Under the pieces are notes generated by a model. The model saw nothing but the letters and a program-made list of their open reading frames with translations, was not told where the DNA came from and did not search any database. 40,537 nucleotides of DNA from Clostridia bacterium (lineage in GTDB: Bacteria; Bacillota; Clostridia; Christensenellales; Borkfalkiaceae): the NCBI GenBank assembly GCA_017471945.1, contig JAFURH010000054.1, forward strand, positions 1 through 40,537, written 5' to 3'. Made by a program: the position numbers and the translations under genes. This document shows positions 40,201 through 40,537 of this stretch, one piece after another (the first letter of the stretch is position 1; every line of letters starts with the position of its first letter).

Positions 40201-40537
40201 TGATGCATTTCATATCTTGTCCGCCGATATCGAGCACGCAATCCACTTGCGGGTCGAAAAACGCCGCCGCCTTGCTGTGCGCGACCGTTTCCACTTCTCC
40301 CTCGTCCAAGCAAAACGCGGCTTTTAACAACGCCTCGCCGTACCCCGTTGAACAAGAGCGCGAAATTTTTGCCGTATCGGGGAGTTGCGCGTGCAACTCT
40401 TCCATCGCCTTGATCGCCGTGACGACGGGATTGCCTTGATTATTGCCATACCACGAATAAAGCAACTCGCCGTCTTTGCCGACGAGCGCGAGCTTCGTCG
40501 TCGTAGAACCCGCGTCGATTCCCAAAAAGCATTCCCC
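37247..40537 (-). CDS. 2-hydroxyacyl-CoA dehydratase activator-like protein, N-terminus outside window
   Basis: 1096 codons inside the window; the frame is still open at 40537, so the start (and possibly a further ATPase domain, as in full-length members of about 1,400 aa) is missing. Order seen: BadF/BcrAD-type ATPase with GIDAGSTTTKLAL, DIGGQDMK, and ACSSGCGSFIE whose cysteines could hold a shared Fe-S cluster; a CxxC-rich joint (TRCKRCTNNCML); a DUF2229-like domain (about 345-560); and an HgdB-like C-terminal part with Cys-rich sites (SFGCGLDAVTTDQ, SQTGGCCRASNY, QPFACLPNHVVGKG). Members activate or resemble oxygen-sensitive dehydratases in anaerobes. The substrate is unknown; many are orphan proteins. 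It heads the operon with the peptide, anchored protein, GH2 and pseudouridine synthase. Confidence 0.92.
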   Translation of the reverse strand, partial: GECFLGIDAGSTTTKLALVGKDGELLYSWYGNNQGNPVVTAIKAMEELHAQLPDTAKISRSCSTGYGEALLKAAFCLDEGEVETVAHSKAAAFFDPQVDCVLDIGGQDMKCIKLRGGFVDTVTLNEACSSGCGSFIENFANSLNLTAAEFAKEALFAENPVDLGTRCTVFMNSNVKQAQKEGASVADISAGLAYSVIKNALYKVIKLTNAAELGKRIVVQGGTFYNHAVLRAFERIAGVEATCPDISGIMGAFGAALIAKERYRGQATSTLSFADISTLEYTAATTRCKRCTNNCMLTINSFSGGRKYITGNRCEKGAGTRSTEKKGANLVEYKRNRIFAYEPLETAPRGEIGIPRVLNIYENYPFWATFFKELGFKVVLSPFSDRKLYELGIESIPSESECYPAKLAHGHAQWLVNQGVKTIFHPCVFFERKETENAQNHFNCPIVVSYPENIKNNMEDLREKQVKYIRPFVAFTSEKTITDRLVRLCKEEWAIKAGEVRAAVKKAWAEQLAAKEDIRNEGKRVLAEMRAKGGRGIVLAGRPYHIDPEINHGIPELIASYGFDVFTEDGLPVDFKPERPLRVVDQWTYHSRLYTAAEFVSKCDDLELIQLNSFGCGLDAVTTDQVCEILEKNNKLYTVLKIDEVNNLGAARIRIRSLIAAIAMRKEKGVKAEPKPLAYARSEYTKQMKADGYTLLIPKMSPIHFDILEPVIRKHGYNAVMLENDTREAIDVGLQFVNNDACYPSIVTVGQIMDAVLSGKYDTNKLAIVMSQTGGCCRASNYVAFIRRALEKAGLNHIPVISVNANGMEKNEGFSFTPSLLLDAAHALIYGDLLMRCLYRVRPYEKEKGSANKLHEKWQKICIDSLVNKKSGYSYKRVCKELVEEFDRFPIDENVKKPRVGVVGEILVKYMPLANNYLVELLEAEGAEAVVPDLVDFINYSVYNTQYRRENYSTKASTAFLSRLALKAIRGVRKPAVKALERSKRFHPPMPMDKIAELTKPFLSLGNQYGEGWFLTGEMAELLTTGAPNIVCIQPFACLPNHVVGKGVIKRLKETYPEANIAAVDYDPGASEVNQLNRIKLMLSEAKRRLFEKGEK

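Overview
The window reads as chromosome of an anaerobic, carbohydrate-degrading member of the Bacillota, most likely an uncultured gut Clostridia. I infer this from strong AGGAGG-type ribosome binding sites, sigma-A promoters (TTGACA / TATAAT), a GtrA/GT2/YfhO envelope glycosylation operon of Gram-positive type, a K+-independent-type membrane pyrophosphatase, an activator of the 2-hydroxyacyl-CoA dehydratase family (oxygen-sensitive radical enzymology), and many glycoside hydrolase and AraC-type genes. Species cannot be named from the sequence alone. No phage, transposase, CRISPR array or rRNA was seen.

Layout. 1-5.5 kb (visibly more A+T-rich): a truncated large secreted protein preceded by a translationally coupled 40-aa peptide gene, and a LacZ-type GH2 beta-galactosidase. 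Both transcription units carry the same 31-nt element at the same distance from their -10 boxes. 5.5-6.0 kb: gene-poor, hairpins. 6-9.6 kb: GH38 alpha-mannosidase, a GNAT acetyltransferase and a small membrane protein. 9.7-12.1 kb: hppA with a long structured leader. 12.2-12.9 kb: a candidate 140-nt structured RNA, perfect hairpins, tRNA-Ala(GGC) and tRNA-Val(CAC). 13-18.1 kb: AraC regulator and MFS transporter (convergent), then uxuA plus an SDR mannonate oxidoreductase with a divergent AraC regulator. 18.2-22.4 kb: gtrA-GT2-yfhO operon, read from a promoter with a run of ten G in its spacer (probable phase variation). 22.4-28 kb: a five-gene operon (PIG-L deacetylase, Gfo/Idh/MocA oxidoreductase, NagB-like protein, PfkB kinase, class II aldolase) with a divergent AraC regulator, looking like an amino-sugar catabolic route. 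28-31 kb: palindrome-rich spacer, HAD hydrolase, lipoprotein, membrane metallophosphoesterase, repeats. 31-32.6 kb: a GT8 glycosyltransferase fused to a VTT/DedA-like membrane domain. 32.7-40.5 kb: one tight operon of a 2-hydroxyacyl-CoA dehydratase activator-like protein (cut by the window end), a 43-aa peptide, a membrane-anchored extracellular protein, a GH2 glycosidase and an RluA-type pseudouridine synthase.

How it fits together. Three sugar modules each sit beside a cupin-type AraC regulator, which suggests substrate-by-substrate induction. The most unusual observation is a two-gene module seen twice, at opposite ends of the window: a 40-43-aa peptide of common pattern (MK-x-Y, then K-hydrophobic-VV, then D/E-I and a Ser) directly followed by a large extracellular protein, the two large proteins sharing an otherwise unassigned domain. 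The second strong lead is the G10 tract in the glycosylation promoter, and the third is the GT8-VTT fusion.
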